DNA of 48,853 nt, from the NCBI GenBank assembly GCA_024228575.1, contig JAAETH010000289.1, forward strand, positions 1 through 48,853. Reading direction: 5' to 3'. Position 1 is the first letter of the stretch; each line of letters opens with the position of its first letter. Shown piece after piece: positions 1 through 8,994 of this stretch. The position numbers and the translations under genes are program-made. This stretch comes from Actinomycetes bacterium (GTDB lineage Bacteria; Actinomycetota; Acidimicrobiia; Acidimicrobiales; Poriferisodalaceae). The notes beneath the pieces were generated by a model, which did not search any database, had not been told where the DNA came from, and saw only the letters and a list, made by a program, of their open reading frames with translations.

Positions 1-539
1 CGGTGGTTGCGATACGAGAGCGATGCCCTCGCTTCGCATTCGGCGAAGATGTCCTCGTGAACTGCGGAAGGCAACGCGAACGTCGTGTTGGTGCCCGAGC
101 CGGGAAAGAGCAGTGTCTCCTCCGTTGCCGAGTCCTGAACCGAGACCACAACATCGAGCGGTTCGTAGTCGACGAACACCTGCTCGGCCGCGTCGACGCC
201 CCCTTCACGAGTCTCGGAGACGATGACGGCGATCGGCTCGCCGACGAAACGAACCCGGTCGGTGGCCAACCAGGTGCGCAACATGGTCTGGTTGAGCATC
301 GGGTTGTCTGGTGTCTGTGGTTGCAGGTCCAGATCGGCGGCGGTCAAGACAGCCACGACACCTGGGAACCCCTTTGCTTGGGATGTGTCCACCTCGGTCA
401 GCCGGGCGTGGGCCATGATCGAACGCACGAAGGTGACATGCAGCGCGTCGACAGGAGCGATGTCGCCGACGAAGCGGCCCTCGCCGGTCAGCAGATCTGG
501 GTCTTCCTTGCGAACGACACGTGTGCCGATCATGCTCAT
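1..539 (-). CDS. Molybdenum hydroxylase large subunit (CoxL/XdhB-like), 5' part only
   Basis: This is the N-terminal 179 or so residues of a xanthine dehydrogenase/CO dehydrogenase-type molybdopterin-binding subunit; the gene runs off the left edge. The start reads MSMIGTRVVRKEDPDLLTGE, followed by GRFVGDI and a typical a/b hammerhead domain (HVTFVRSIMAHARL, then RFVGEPIAVIV). Family members bind the molybdenum cofactor and hydroxylate aromatic heterocycles, aldehydes or CO; the substrate cannot be told from this part, because the active-site loop lies outside the window. ATG 539 is used, and ATG 533 is also possible. It lies 50 bases downstream of a sulfatase on the same strand and may be cotranscribed with it. 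The open frame has no stop to base 1. Confidence 0.85.
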   Translation of the reverse strand, partial: MSMIGTRVVRKEDPDLLTGEGRFVGDIAPVDALHVTFVRSIMAHARLTEVDTSQAKGFPGVVAVLTAADLDLQPQTPDNPMLNQTMLRTWLATDRVRFVGEPIAVIVSETREGGVDAAEQVFVDYEPLDVVVSVQDSATEETLLFPGSGTNTTFALPSAVHEDIFAECEARASLSYRNH

Positions 540-589
540 TCTGTGCCCCCAGGGCTAGCCGAACCAGCCCGGATCCTAGCTGGATGATC

Positions 590-2152
590 TCAACCGATCG
601 GGGTTCCCCTGGCGTCGTCTGCTGACTCGAGCAACGCTGTCGCCAGCTCGTCGACCATGCGGGCGCGCAACGCAGGGTCGGCGGTTCCGAGGTGATTCAT
701 CTCGTCGTGGTCGGCGCTCAGGTCGAACAGCTGGTCCTCGCCGGTCGAGTGGCGGCTGTACTTGATGCCATCGGCGTTGATGATGGTCCGGCTCTTGGCA
801 GGCGCGAGCCGCCCGATGGCGTTAGCGCGAGGTAGGTCGTCCTCGATCAGCACATGGTCGCGCGAAGCCGCGCCCGGGTCTTCGATGCTGGGCCGCAGCG
901 TCGTTCCCTGAATGCCGTCGTAACCGGTGACGCCGGCCAGATCGAGCAGGGTCGGTCCGAGATCGATGCTGCTGGCAAGCGACGAGGTCCGGCCTGGCGA
1001 CTGGCGTGGGTCGGCGATGACCATCGGAACCTGGAGTGTTCCCCGGTAGTGCATGAGTCCCTTCAACATCAGCCCGTGATCGCCCATCATGTCGCCATGA
1101 TCGGAGGTGAAGACCACGATCGTGTTGTCTAGCTGACCGAGCCGATCGATCGCCGCCATGATCTGGCCAACACCTTCGTCGATCATCTCGACCATGCCGT
1201 AGGTCGCCGCTATCGATGCCCTGACCATGTCGTGGTCGCCACCAACCCCACACGGGTGCACCCACATGCGTTGTTTCGAAGGGTGGACCTGGGAGACAAC
1301 CTTGATGTAGTCGATCGCGTCCTCGAGCGGGTCGTCGATGGACGCGGGCAGCTCGATGTCGTCTGGCGAGTGCCGATCGAACCAATCGCCGGGTGGGCAT
1401 ATCGGATGGTGGGGATCGGGGAACGATGCCCATGCGAGCCAGGGCGATTTCCGGGCGGTTGCATCCTCGATGAACGAGATCGTGCGATCGGTGACAAACG
1501 TCGTCGAGTGAAACTCGGGATCGTAGGGAGGCCGGTAGATCTGCCACCAGCTCGGGTGGCGGTCCGATCCAGGCGACTCGTCTGTCAAGGGTGTCAGAAG
1601 GTCCTCGATGCGGCCACCCCTGTTCAGGGCCCAATGCAGATGGTGGCCTGTGACCCTGGCGCCGTGGTCGATCGCCAGCTCGACGTGGTCGAAACCATAG
1701 AAGCTGTCCGGGAACTCGGGAGGGCCGTTGTGATACGACTCAAAATCCTCGTACCTGTCCCAACCATCGGGGTATGGGTTCGAAACGGCAGCTTCGGTGT
1801 CGACGCTCACCATCGAGTTGCGGCTCATGCCATGTTGCAGATGTGACTTGCCGATCAGGCCCGTGCGGTACCCACTCGACCGGAAACGGCGAACGAACGT
1901 GTTGGCGCCCCAATCGAGGGATCGATCGTTGAACACGACGCCGTGAGCCGTCGGCATGCGGCCGGTCATGATCGACGACCGATTGGGCATACACACCGGA
2001 TTGGCAACCCATGCGTTCTCGAACACCGTGCCCCGCTCGGCGATGGCATCGATGTTCGGTGTTCTCACGACACCATTGCCCGCGAACCCAACATGGTCGG
2101 CCCGCTGCTGATCGGTGATGACGAACAAGACGTTTGGCTGGGTGGTCGACAT
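590..2152 (-). CDS. Type I sulfatase, cysteine type
   Basis: A 520-residue sulfatase of the alkaline phosphatase superfamily, which hydrolyses sulfate esters. It opens with NVLFVITDQQR, whose Asp14 is a metal ligand. The active-site signature is CMPNRSSIMTGR, with Cys54 as the residue to be converted to formylglycine. Later comes TSDHGDMMGDHG, the second metal site. The Cys (not Ser) nucleophile suits maturation by the anaerobic-type enzyme encoded at 6596-7933. No signal peptide is visible, so it may act in the cytoplasm. I chose ATG 2152, which begins right before the conserved strand; GTG 2182 would add ten residues of unlikely composition. It diverges from the serine hydrolase at 2278. 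The natural substrate is unknown. Confidence 0.9.
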   Translation of the reverse strand: MSTTQPNVLFVITDQQRADHVGFAGNGVVRTPNIDAIAERGTVFENAWVANPVCMPNRSSIMTGRMPTAHGVVFNDRSLDWGANTFVRRFRSSGYRTGLIGKSHLQHGMSRNSMVSVDTEAAVSNPYPDGWDRYEDFESYHNGPPEFPDSFYGFDHVELAIDHGARVTGHHLHWALNRGGRIEDLLTPLTDESPGSDRHPSWWQIYRPPYDPEFHSTTFVTDRTISFIEDATARKSPWLAWASFPDPHHPICPPGDWFDRHSPDDIELPASIDDPLEDAIDYIKVVSQVHPSKQRMWVHPCGVGGDHDMVRASIAATYGMVEMIDEGVGQIMAAIDRLGQLDNTIVVFTSDHGDMMGDHGLMLKGLMHYRGTLQVPMVIADPRQSPGRTSSLASSIDLGPTLLDLAGVTGYDGIQGTTLRPSIEDPGAASRDHVLIEDDLPRANAIGRLAPAKSRTIINADGIKYSRHSTGEDQLFDLSADHDEMNHLGTADPALRARMVDELATALLESADDARGTPIG

Positions 2153-2277
2153 GTTGAAAGAACACCACAATCGACTCCCCACGACCGAACCCGGCTTCTG
2201 GCAAAGGCTTCTTGCTTGTGTTCGAACCTCTCCACATCTCGACTCTCCGGTGCCGACGCGACCAGTACCCTCGATCG

Positions 2278-3660
2278 ATGCGTCAAGTCCTGCTGTCGAT
2301 CATCGTCGCCGGCCTTCTCTCCGCTTCCTGCTCGTCTCCAGACGCGGCACCAGAAACCGGGCCGACCATCGACGGTGAGGCCGCCACTTCCCCTGTGCGT
2401 AGCCAACTCGGCTGGTTCCTCTCGGCGTTCAATGCCGACGGCCCACCAACGATCGGCGAGGTCGAGGCCAACATCTCAGACGTCTTCCTTCAGCAGGTGC
2501 CGCCGGAGCTGTTCATCACATCGACAATCGACTTCCTCTCCACCTACGAACTCCCGTTTCGAGTCGTCGAAGCTGCCGAACCCGGGGTGGAGGGCCTAGA
2601 ACTCGAAGCCCTGCTCGAGTCCGTCGATGGACAGCAACTCATACTGTCGATGACGGTCACCTCCGACGAGCCTCACATGATCGAAACCCTGCTGATCCAA
2701 CCCGGCGAGACGCCCGAGTTCCCAGCCGACGCTACGATCGAATCGATCGACGAGAGCCTCTCGGGCCTGGCGGCCAATTCGTCTCTCGGTCTCTACGACG
2801 TCACCGAGGGCCGGTGTGATCCAGTACACGAGATCCGCCCCGAGGATCCCATCGTGTTGGGATCGGCATTCAAGTTGTGGGTGTTGGCCGAGCTCGCGTA
2901 TCGGGTGTCGACCGGCGACGCTTCGTGGGACGAGACGTTCGCCGTCAGAGACGAGCTGAAGTCCAGCCCGGATGGCCAGATCTACCCAATGGAAGCCGGA
3001 ACCGAGGTGTCCCTTCAAGAGTACGCAGAGCTGATGATCTCGATCTCTGACAACAGCGCCACCGACCACCTGATCGCACGACTCCAGAGAAGCGACGTGG
3101 AGGCCGCCATCCGCCGCATCGGTGTCTCCGATCCCAGTGCGAACACTCCACTGATGTCGACGGCAGCGTTGTTCCAGCTCAAGTATCTGGCCTCCGACCC
3201 AAACGCCGCCGAGTACCGAACACTGGACGAGGCGAACAAGCGCAGGATCCTCGACCAGATCGATGACACGATCCTGCCTTCGGAGCTCGATTCCGAGAAC
3301 GCCGAAGGAGTCGCCGTCGACCAGCCGCGCAATCTCGACCTCGAGTGGTTCGCCACACCACACGACATGTGCCTCACGATGGTCCACTTGGACGAGTTCG
3401 CCGTCACACCCGGGCTCGAGCCCGTCGCCGGCATCCTCGAGATGAACCCGGGTGCAGGAATCCCCTTCAGACGCGATCACTGGCCAACCATCCGATTCAA
3501 GGGAGGGTCAGAGGCAGGTGTCCTGGCCGGGGTTTGGTGGTTCGAGAACCCGCTCGGGCGACGGTACGTGCTCGCAGGCGGCCTCAACGATCCCAACTCG
3601 ACCATCGACGAGCCGACCGCGATATTCACCCTGGCGTCCACCATCACCCTGGTCGAGTAG
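2278..3660 (+). CDS. Serine hydrolase of the class A beta-lactamase fold, probable lipoprotein
   Basis: 460 residues. The N-terminus MRQVLLSIIVAGLLSASC is a short lipoprotein-like signal with Cys18 as the likely lipidation site, though Ser at -3 departs from the usual Leu. A roughly 130-residue domain precedes the hydrolase domain. The hydrolase carries the class A triad motifs: SAFK (Ser196 and Lys199), SDN (Ser257) and KGGSEAG in place of KTG. Such proteins are penicillin-recognising or esterase-like enzymes; true beta-lactamase activity is not implied. ATG 2278 fits the signal peptide better than the upstream in-frame start at 2212. It is divergent from the sulfatase at 590-2152, with about 125 bases between the starts. 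Confidence 0.85.
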   Translation: MRQVLLSIIVAGLLSASCSSPDAAPETGPTIDGEAATSPVRSQLGWFLSAFNADGPPTIGEVEANISDVFLQQVPPELFITSTIDFLSTYELPFRVVEAAEPGVEGLELEALLESVDGQQLILSMTVTSDEPHMIETLLIQPGETPEFPADATIESIDESLSGLAANSSLGLYDVTEGRCDPVHEIRPEDPIVLGSAFKLWVLAELAYRVSTGDASWDETFAVRDELKSSPDGQIYPMEAGTEVSLQEYAELMISISDNSATDHLIARLQRSDVEAAIRRIGVSDPSANTPLMSTAALFQLKYLASDPNAAEYRTLDEANKRRILDQIDDTILPSELDSENAEGVAVDQPRNLDLEWFATPHDMCLTMVHLDEFAVTPGLEPVAGILEMNPGAGIPFRRDHWPTIRFKGGSEAGVLAGVWWFENPLGRRYVLAGGLNDPNSTIDEPTAIFTLASTITLVE

Positions 3661-3715
3661 GGCTTCTACAACCTCGTACCAGGCGCGAGATCGCCGGATC
3701 GGGCAGACTCGAACG

Positions 3716-5431
3716 GTGGTGAACAACGATCGAACCAGGTTCTGGAGGAACAATAGGGTGGAGATGCGTGCGGCGGGGTTCGACCCCGATCACACCGGCG
3801 CCCTCGAGATGGTGGTCACCGTGGCCAGCCCTTTCACGAACGCCCACCGCTGCAACAATCGGGTCGAGCGCATCACCGACGAGGTGATCGACTCGCTTGC
3901 GCTAGCGGGCGCCCAGGGCCTGATCGTCGGGACCCCCGCCGTGTCGGACGCTCTCACCCAGGGCACACCGAACGCCGGCTACAGCCTGGTGTCCCGCGAC
4001 CTCATCGCCGACTGCATCGAGGTCGGCCACAGGGCGCACCACGGCAACGCCATGATCGTCATCTCGGGCTGCGACAAGGTCGGAGCAGCGGCCATGATGC
4101 CCCTTGCGCGCACCAACGACTTTGGGCTTGTCGTCTACCCGGGTACCAGCTCGCCTGGTTCGGTCGATGTCGAACCATGGGCGGCGAAGGGGAACAACCT
4201 GACCATCCTCGACTACGCCGAGGCGCGGGCGGCAAACGAGGCCGGCCACATCAGCGCCGATCAACTCGGCCAGGTAGAGCGCTGCATCATGCCGGGCAGC
4301 GGCACCTGTGGTGCGATGTTCACCGCCAACACCATGAGCGTCATCACCGAGGCGATGGGCATGATGTTGCCCCTCGGGTCCTCTCACCCCGCCGATCACG
4401 AAGCCAGCGGCGATATCCACGAGGACGTCCAATCACAGATCGACGCTTCTGTGCGTGCTCTCGGCGGCCTGGTCGAGAGTGGTATCCGGCCCCGCGACAT
4501 CATGACCATGGAGGCCTTCGAGAACGCGATCACCACCGCCTACGCCATGGGTGGATCCACCAACCTCTACCTGCACCTGCTGGCCATAGCCCGTGAGGCC
4601 GACGTTCCGCTCACGATCGACCACATCCAGGCAGTCGGTGAACGTGTACCACTGATCGGCAACCTGCAACCACACGGCCCGTACGCGATGGTCACCCTTC
4701 ATCAGATCGGTGGTGTCCCGGTAGTCATGAAGGAACTGCTCCGACACGGGCTGCTGCACGGTGACACCCTCACCGTGACCGGCCGCACCCTGGCCGAGAA
4801 CCTCGAATCGGTGCCAACCCTCGACGAGCTCGACCAACAAGACGTCGTACTTCCAGTGGCAGCCCCGCTGGCACCGGCGAACAACCACATCAGCGTGCTG
4901 AAGGGCAACCTGGCGCCCGAGAGTTGTGTTCTGAAGCTCGGCGGCAAGACCCTCGAGAACGGTGAGTTTCGCGGGGTGGCCCGCGTATTCGAAAGCGAAG
5001 CAGAGGCCATGGCAGCCATCCGAATGGGCCAGATCGTGGCCGGAGAGGTGATCGTCGTGCGCAACGTGGGCCCTGTCGGTGGGCCGGGGATGCCAGAGAT
5101 GGTGGCGCTCACCATCCAGCTGCAGGGGCGAGGCCTCGGCGCCGACGTCGCCCTCATCACCGACGGGCGGTTCTCCGGTGTCTCGCACGGCATCCTCATC
5201 GGCCACATCTCACCTGAGGCGGCCATCGGTGGCCCGCTGGCCGCTGTGTGTGATGGCGACACAATCGTGATCGACCCCGGTGGACGGACCTTGAACGTCG
5301 AGTTGAGCGTTGACGAGATCGTCAATCGTATGGCGAGCTGGGAAACGCCCCGAACTAACGTCCGGCCCGGCAGCGTCAGGGACAAATACGTCCGTCTGGT
5401 CTCCTCGGCCCACCTCGGCTGCGTGCAGTAG
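3716..5431 (+). CDS. IlvD/Edd-family dehydratase, dihydroxy-acid dehydratase-like
   Basis: About 571 residues, the usual length of dihydroxy-acid dehydratase. Enzymes of this family remove water from 2,3-dihydroxy acids using an Fe-S cluster. All three cluster cysteines are present: Cys46 (AHRCNNR), Cys119 (ISGCDK) and Cys198 ([15 protein letters not shown]). The C-terminal half has the family signatures [15 protein letters not shown] and [12 protein letters not shown]. The motif CNNR and other differences leave open a sugar-acid dehydratase instead of the branched-chain amino acid enzyme; no other ilv gene lies nearby. The start is uncertain: GTG 3716 or 3719 keeps the conserved RTRFW segment, while ATG 3764 has a better purine-rich leader but would lose it. 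It is convergent with the cyclase gene downstream. Confidence 0.82.
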   Translation: MVNNDRTRFWRNNRVEMRAAGFDPDHTGALEMVVTVASPFTNAHRCNNRVERITDEVIDSLALAGAQGLIVGTPAVSDALTQGTPNAGYSLVSRDLIADCIEVGHRAHHGNAMIVISGCDKVGAAAMMPLARTNDFGLVVYPGTSSPGSVDVEPWAAKGNNLTILDYAEARAANEAGHISADQLGQVERCIMPGSGTCGAMFTANTMSVITEAMGMMLPLGSSHPADHEASGDIHEDVQSQIDASVRALGGLVESGIRPRDIMTMEAFENAITTAYAMGGSTNLYLHLLAIAREADVPLTIDHIQAVGERVPLIGNLQPHGPYAMVTLHQIGGVPVVMKELLRHGLLHGDTLTVTGRTLAENLESVPTLDELDQQDVVLPVAAPLAPANNHISVLKGNLAPESCVLKLGGKTLENGEFRGVARVFESEAEAMAAIRMGQIVAGEVIVVRNVGPVGGPGMPEMVALTIQLQGRGLGADVALITDGRFSGVSHGILIGHISPEAAIGGPLAAVCDGDTIVIDPGGRTLNVELSVDEIVNRMASWETPRTNVRPGSVRDKYVRLVSSAHLGCVQ

Positions 5432-5434
5432 AAC

Positions 5435-5461
5435 CCTGAGGGTTCGGATCGATCCCTCGGG
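5435..5461. terminator. Hairpin between convergent genes
   Basis: CCTGAGGG and CCCTCGGG form an 8-bp stem with one G-U pair around an 11-base loop, four bases after the dehydratase stop and 36 bases before the cyclase stop on the other strand. There is no T-run, so it is a candidate rather than a clear intrinsic terminator. Confidence 0.4.
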
Positions 5462-5497
5462 CTGCGACGACGAAGGGCTGATCCCGTCGATCGCCGA

Positions 5498-6580
5498 CTA
5501 TGGGCAGTGGGACAGGGACCAGACGCGGATGGGTTCGTCGAAGCCCTTGAGCTGGCGGCGGCCGGCGGGTTCGGCAACGTATCTATCGCCGATACCTTCG
5601 GCAACACCTGCGTCGCAAAGAACTTCACCTGGCACTGCGTGGTCGCCGAGGCGCGAGGCCAGGTTCACCACGGGTCCGTAATGGTCTCCCCCCCGGGTCA
5701 ACATATCGCCGAACGCCAACCCGCCGCGAGGCTGAACCCGTTCATCGGAGAACCCATCGATCAGTCCCAGTACAGCGGCGCAACCCGACTCGACCGTCGG
5801 AGCGGTGAACATCACCTCGTCGCCGATGTGTTTGACAACCCGACCACCGAAGTCGGTGACGATATCGAACGCTCGAGCCTCGAACTCGCGCACGACCGAA
5901 GCCAGTTCCTCGATCGACATCTTGCGAGAGATAGCGGTGAAACCAACCAGATCGATGAACCCGACCGCCGAGCGATAGAGGAGCCGGTTCGAGTCTGTTG
6001 CTTGAGCGAGGCGCTGCCGTTCTGTCGACTCGGCAAAGTGGTGCCGCAGCAGGCCTGAGATGCCGTCTGCCATCTGCTCGACGACCTGCACACCCGTGTG
6101 AAGCGATCTGATCGACTCGATCGCGCTGAAGCCGTCATCCCAGATCGGGACCTCGACGACCTGGGAGTACGAGGCGATTGAACCCTCACTGATCCTGGCG
6201 ATCGAGGCGCCGACCAGACGAAACAGGTCGTCCCGTTCGTCGATGGGCATGAACCCGGCACCGACCAGATGGAAGAGCTTGCACAACGCCACATCCCTGT
6301 GGCCGAACCTGATCTCGTCGACGTCGTCGAACGGCACACCACACAACCTGTAGAGCCTGTGCACCTCCGAGAGGTCCATTCCGGTTTCCGAGGAGAGCCC
6401 CACCGCCGACAGGGTCGCCCTGCGGCCGAACAACATGGAGGGCGGGTAGTCCTGGAGCGGGTTCTCGAGGATGCTGGCGATGTGTTCGGGTGACGCACCT
6501 AGCTCGCCCAGAAGTCGGACGACCTCGAGCTTCTCGTCTTCGCTGAAGTACTCCTGGCTCACGGCAGCGATCGTAGCCAC
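5498..6580 (-). CDS. Class III adenylate/guanylate cyclase
   Basis: 360 residues. Residues 1-190 are a helical N-terminal region resembling the regulatory domains found in actinobacterial cyclases. Residues 200-358 are the class III catalytic domain. Both metal-binding aspartates are visible: Asp210 in [12 protein letters not shown] and Asp254 in KHIGDEVMF. Lys250 sits at the purine-recognition position, and Asn306 and Arg310 in NLASR are the transition-state pair. It is therefore probably an active cAMP-forming enzyme. No membrane segment is present. GTG 6580 is 15 bases after the radical SAM maturase stop, so the two are probably cotranscribed. What signal it senses is unknown. Confidence 0.87.
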   Translation of the reverse strand: MATIAAVSQEYFSEDEKLEVVRLLGELGASPEHIASILENPLQDYPPSMLFGRRATLSAVGLSSETGMDLSEVHRLYRLCGVPFDDVDEIRFGHRDVALCKLFHLVGAGFMPIDERDDLFRLVGASIARISEGSIASYSQVVEVPIWDDGFSAIESIRSLHTGVQVVEQMADGISGLLRHHFAESTERQRLAQATDSNRLLYRSAVGFIDLVGFTAISRKMSIEELASVVREFEARAFDIVTDFGGRVVKHIGDEVMFTAPTVESGCAAVLGLIDGFSDERVQPRGGLAFGDMLTRGGDHYGPVVNLASRLGDHAVPGEVLCDAGVAEGIGDRYVAEPAGRRQLKGFDEPIRVWSLSHCP

Positions 6581-6595
6581 CCCGTGAATCAGATG

Positions 6596-7933
6596 TCATG
6601 CGTGGCAGCGTTTGAACTTCTGACCACTCCCGCACGGGCATGGGTCGTTGCGTCCCACTCCGACAAATCGCGCCCGGTCGCGCTCGGCCAGGATGTCCAT
6701 CACTTCGGGCGCAATACCTCCGCGGCGCAAGATGTCGGCCATGAGACGGATCGGCTCGTCGATATGGGAGAAGAACGCCTTGTATCCCTCACACAGGTAG
6801 TTCAGACCCGGCTCGCCATCGGGAGACGAGATGAACCGGTTTCGAGGGCACTCGCCATGGCAGGCGAAACGAACCTCGCAGTCGAGGCAGTACTGCGGCA
6901 ACATGTCTCGTTTGCCATTGCCGAACTTGTGCTGCTGGGGGGTGGCGAGCAGCTCGAGCATGTGGGTCTCGTTGATGTTGCCCAGCTTGTGCTCGGGTTC
7001 GACGAAGTGATCACACGAGTAGAGATCGCCGTTGTGTTCGAGGACCGGAGCCGCACCACAGGTCTCGGCGAAGATACACATCGCCGACCCCATGCCGAGC
7101 CACGAGACGAGAGCAGCATCGAAGTACTGGACAAATACATCGCCGACGTCGTTTCGCACCCACTCGTCGAACACGGCACAAAGGAAGCGCCCCCACTGGG
7201 CGGCACCGACGCTTCGCTCGGTTGTCATCGACCCCTTGTTGACATAGAGCGGACGCCCCTTGCGGCCACCCGCCCAGCCCTTGTTCGCAATCTCGAGGGT
7301 CACCTCGCTGGCCCGTTCGACGATCGGGATGAACTGTAGGAAGTCCGCACCCAGCTCGTCACGGAAATAGCGGTAGACCTCGACGGGATGATCCTGATTG
7401 GCAGCGTTGACGGTGCACAAGATGTTGACGTCCACCTCGTGGCGCTTCAAGAGCTCGTAGGCAGCCAACACCCGACCCGATGTGCCACGGTTCTGCTTGT
7501 CGACGCGGTAGGCATCGTGCATGGCCGGCGGCCCGTCGACCGAGAGGCCCACGAGAAACCCGTTCTCGGCGAGGAACTGGCACCAATCGTCGTCGAGCAG
7601 GGTGCCGTTGGTCTGCATGCTGAACTCGATGGTCTTGCCCTGCGGTAGATACTGTCGGGCGAGTTCGACCGATCGTCGGATGAAGTCGACGCCCATCAAC
7701 GTCGGTTCGCCACCTTGCCAAGCGATGGTGATCTCATCGATCTGTTGCGACTCGATGGTCTGGCGGACGTAGGCCTCGAGTGTTTCGTCGTCCATGCGGA
7801 AACGGTCACCCGGGTACAGCAGCTCCTTCGACAAGAAGAAGCAGTACGTGCAGTTGAGATTACAGATGGCCCCAGACGGCTTTGCCAGCAGGTGGATGGC
7901 GGGTGGGGCACTGTGAACCGGTTCGGTGGTCAC
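6596..7933 (-). CDS. Anaerobic-type sulfatase-maturating radical SAM enzyme with SEC-C tail
   Basis: About 445 residues. CNLNCTYC (Cys24, Cys28, Cys31) is the CX3CX2C site for the SAM-binding 4Fe-4S cluster, and WQGGEPTLMG follows as in anSME/AslB proteins. The second half is a cysteine-rich SPASM domain (CIFAETCGAAP, LYSCDHFVEPEHKLGN, CLDCEVRFACHGECPRNR) that holds auxiliary clusters. Family members oxidise the active-site Cys or Ser of sulfatases to formylglycine. The protein ends in GRNDPCPCGSGQKFKRCHA, a SEC-C zinc motif. Two Cys-type sulfatases in the window are plausible clients. GTG 7933 has an AGG-containing leader; TTG 7945, which would overlap the previous gene, is the alternative. 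It follows the acetyltransferase gene by one base. Confidence 0.9.
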   Translation of the reverse strand: MTTEPVHSAPPAIHLLAKPSGAICNLNCTYCFFLSKELLYPGDRFRMDDETLEAYVRQTIESQQIDEITIAWQGGEPTLMGVDFIRRSVELARQYLPQGKTIEFSMQTNGTLLDDDWCQFLAENGFLVGLSVDGPPAMHDAYRVDKQNRGTSGRVLAAYELLKRHEVDVNILCTVNAANQDHPVEVYRYFRDELGADFLQFIPIVERASEVTLEIANKGWAGGRKGRPLYVNKGSMTTERSVGAAQWGRFLCAVFDEWVRNDVGDVFVQYFDAALVSWLGMGSAMCIFAETCGAAPVLEHNGDLYSCDHFVEPEHKLGNINETHMLELLATPQQHKFGNGKRDMLPQYCLDCEVRFACHGECPRNRFISSPDGEPGLNYLCEGYKAFFSHIDEPIRLMADILRRGGIAPEVMDILAERDRARFVGVGRNDPCPCGSGQKFKRCHA

Positions 7934-7934
7934 G

Positions 7935-8441
7935 TCAACCTGCAAACTCGGCCAGGGAGCGGTTCATCAGGTAGTAGTCGACGTATTCGCCGGTCGGGCG
8001 CCTGAAACCTTCGGGCACCGTGCCCACGATCTCAAATCCAAGCGAGCTCCACAGCCGCACGGCGGCCTCGTTCGTCGACACGACGATGTTGAACTGCATG
8101 GCCCGGTAGCCGAGTTCGGCTGCAATGTTCAGGGCGGCCTCGCCCATGGTGCGCCCCACCCCGTGGCCCCTCGCTGTCGAGCCCACCGCAAAACTCGCGT
8201 TGGCGACGTGTGAACCCGGTCCCGGCTGGTTCGGACGGATCGCGAAGGTGCCGCAGACCTGGCCGGTGAGTTCGGCCACATACCCACGACCCTCGACGAT
8301 TGGAGAAAAGTACTGCCAGAGGGCTTCGTCGTCGATGTCGGCGTCGAATGTGTAGGTGTCGGCAGAGTCGACCAGCTGGCGAGCAATAGCCACCACGGCT
8401 CCCCGGTCGCTGTCGCGCACTGCTCGGATCGTCACGCCCAC
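7935..8441 (-). CDS. GNAT-family N-acetyltransferase
   Basis: 168 residues of the GNAT fold, which transfers an acetyl group from acetyl-CoA to an amine. The acetyl-CoA loop is seen as ARGHGVGRTMGEAAL (about residues 94-108), preceded by VANASFAVGSTARG, and the C-terminal EAAVRLWSSLGFEIVGTVPEGFRRP is typical. The substrate is unknown. The start is GTG 8441 (MGVTIRAVR), with GTG 8435 equally possible. Its stop is next to the maturase start, so the two genes are translationally close. Whether it modifies an amine or acts as a phosphinothricin-type acetyltransferase cannot be decided from sequence alone. Confidence 0.85.
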   Translation of the reverse strand: MGVTIRAVRDSDRGAVVAIARQLVDSADTYTFDADIDDEALWQYFSPIVEGRGYVAELTGQVCGTFAIRPNQPGPGSHVANASFAVGSTARGHGVGRTMGEAALNIAAELGYRAMQFNIVVSTNEAAVRLWSSLGFEIVGTVPEGFRRPTGEYVDYYLMNRSLAEFAG

Positions 8442-8458
8442 GACGGTTCACGCTATCT

Positions 8459-8573
8459 GACCTCAACCCTTGTCGAGCAACACACGCAGGGTGTTCGTCC
8501 TCGGGTCAATCGCGGGCCGTTTGGCACTAGACGAGCCCGCCGCTGACCGCGATGCTCTGGTTGGGTTGAGGTC
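8459..8573. repeat. 11-bp inverted repeat in a divergent intergenic region
   Basis: GACCTCAACCC at 8459-8469 and its exact reverse complement GGGTTGAGGTC at 8563-8573 bracket most of the gap between the acetyltransferase and DUF302 genes. The arms are 93 bases apart, so they could be paired regulator sites, a long stem or chance. Confidence 0.35.
8527..8571 (-). pseudogene. Possible stranded 3' tail of a short-chain dehydrogenase
   Basis: On the minus strand this stretch reads GPQPNQSIAVSGGLV followed by a stop. It resembles the very end of SDR oxidoreductases (TGQxIxVxGGL). No SDR coding continues upstream, where the DUF302 start lies on the opposite strand. Only about 15 residues support this, so chance is a real alternative. 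Confidence 0.2.
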
Positions 8574-8601
8574 CGATCCTCGGCCCATCGGAGGTAGCGA
8601 G

Positions 8602-8994
8602 ATGATCTTCGAAGAGGCGCTCACCCTCACCGAACCGTTCGACGATGTTGTCGACAGGGTTGTTTCGGCTTTTGCCGATCAGGGCTTCGGCGTGATCACC
8701 GAGATCGACATGAAAGCCACGCTGAAGGACAAGATCGACGAGGACATCGATCACCTCATGATCCTCGGCATGTGCAGTCCCGGTTTGGCGAACGAGGCAC
8801 TGAAGGTGGTGCCCCACATCGGGGTGCTGCTGCCGTGCAACGTCGTCGTGCGCGAGACCGATGCCGGCGTAATGGTCGAGGTGATGGACCCCGGTCTGAT
8901 GGCGACGCTGACCGGTGATCCGAGGATCGAACAGTTGGCCGACCACGCTCGTGAGCTCGTGAACACAGCACTCGCCTCGGTGAGTGCTCTGTAG
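8602..8994 (+). CDS. DUF302 domain protein
   Basis: 130 residues forming a single DUF302 domain: LTEPFDDVVDRVVSAFADQG, then GFGVITEIDMKATLKDK and the CSPGLANEALKVVPHIGVLLPCNVVV core with its two conserved cysteines. The family is of unknown biochemical role. The start is fixed by a strong ribosome site, GGAGGT at 8590-8595, six bases before ATG 8602. The last codons (TALASVSAL and stop) lie inside the first copy of the tandem array at 8966-9065, so the array repeats this gene's 3' end including its stop codon. The gene is convergent with the PadR gene. Confidence 0.85.
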   Translation: MIFEEALTLTEPFDDVVDRVVSAFADQGFGVITEIDMKATLKDKIDEDIDHLMILGMCSPGLANEALKVVPHIGVLLPCNVVVRETDAGVMVEVMDPGLMATLTGDPRIEQLADHARELVNTALASVSAL

